A DNA stretch of 52,987 nt from contig VBOG01000052.1 of assembly GCA_005877815.1 (NCBI GenBank), positions 1 through 52,987 on the forward strand, given 5' to 3'. The notes under the pieces were generated by a model. That model had not been told where the DNA came from. It saw only the letters and a list, made by a program, of their open reading frames with translations, and ran no database searches. Shown one piece after another: positions 52,884 through 52,987 of this stretch (positions are counted from its first letter, which is position 1; every line of letters starts with the position of its first letter). The position numbers and the translations under genes were made by a program. The DNA comes from Nitrospirota bacterium. Lineage in GTDB: Bacteria > Nitrospirota > Nitrospiria > Nitrospirales > NS-4.

Positions 52884-52987
52884 TCACGTCCGGCGTCCGT
52901 CATTTCGCGGCTTCCAGACGGTCTTCCATTCCTTTCGCAGGGCAATGATCAACATCGCCGCTCCTCCCACGACCGCCAATACACTGA
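52884..52987 (-). CDS. C-terminus of a membrane protein (partial)
   Basis: An open frame enters from the right edge and ends at TGA (52884). The 34 visible residues begin with a hydrophobic segment (VLAVVGGAAMLIIAL) and end in a basic tail (RKEWKTVWKPRNDGRRT), typical of an inner-membrane protein C-terminus. No family can be assigned. Confidence 0.35.
   Translation of the reverse strand, partial: SVLAVVGGAAMLIIALRKEWKTVWKPRNDGRRT

Noticed and set aside
1..52987. CRISPR arrays, insertion sequences, prophage
   Set aside because: No regularly spaced repeats, transposases, integrases or phage structural genes were seen.

Overview
This is a 53 kb chromosomal window, GC-rich and densely coded, from a Gram-negative bacterium. 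LpxC, several lipoproteins and outer-membrane-type proteins imply an outer membrane. The gene content would fit a Nitrospira-like member of the Nitrospirota: rplI-glyA-nrdR, glucan hydrolases, a cellulose-synthase-like enzyme with PilZ domains, CHASE2 regulators, a ThyX-like tandem protein and many small exported hypotheticals. That assignment is an inference; there is no rRNA or diagnostic nitrification gene here. There is no prophage, transposase, CRISPR array or rRNA operon. Three tRNA genes are present.

Layout. 0.2-1.9 kb: a leftward pair, an exported protein and a degenerate SF1 helicase fragment. 2.0-6.1 kb: a rightward operon rplI-glyA-nrdR followed by a two-component pair whose kinase carries an N-terminal Rossmann domain. 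6.1-13.9 kb: a molybdopterin oxidoreductase, lpxC, a HARE-HTH gene followed by two 12-residue Lys/Ala peptides, a BNR-propeller lipoprotein, an AttH/CrtC-like protein, a PsiE-like membrane protein and exported hypotheticals. 14-24.5 kb: a glucan block (GH15, amylo-1,6-glucosidase, GH63-like) interleaved with an arsenite methyltransferase-like gene and two tandem CheY-like receivers. 24.6-28 kb: tRNA-Arg, a BcsA-like synthase with two PilZ domains, and a BcsS-like protein. 28-38.9 kb: a kinase lacking its H-box, a STAS-like protein, a SWIM protein, a tandem ThyX-like protein, a P1 peptidase plus rhodanese, a FIST protein, a DHH phosphoesterase and pgi. 39-44 kb: a DUF4384 protein, a broken CHASE2-cyclase gene and an intact CHASE2-sigma54 activator. 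44-53 kb: two tRNAs, a LuxR-type regulator, small exported proteins, an MFS transporter, hemD and three exported proteins built from the same repeat domain.

How it fits together. The core genes (ribosome, one-carbon metabolism, nucleotide regulation, lipid A, haem, glycolysis) are ordinary. The accessory part is dominated by storage or compatible-glucan turnover, c-di-GMP-responsive polysaccharide synthesis and membrane signalling. Several signalling genes look decayed or rewired: a kinase without its phosphoacceptor segment, a collapsed cyclase, a helicase without a P-loop.

The best candidate for something undescribed is the operon at 8.1-8.85 kb. A promoter with a perfect palindrome between its -35 and -10 elements drives a HARE-HTH protein. 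Two nearly identical 12-residue peptides (MPAKKKAAKKKR and MPAKKKAAKKKK) follow, each with a near-perfect Shine-Dalgarno sequence. Their codons differ almost only at synonymous positions, which indicates that they are translated and under selection.
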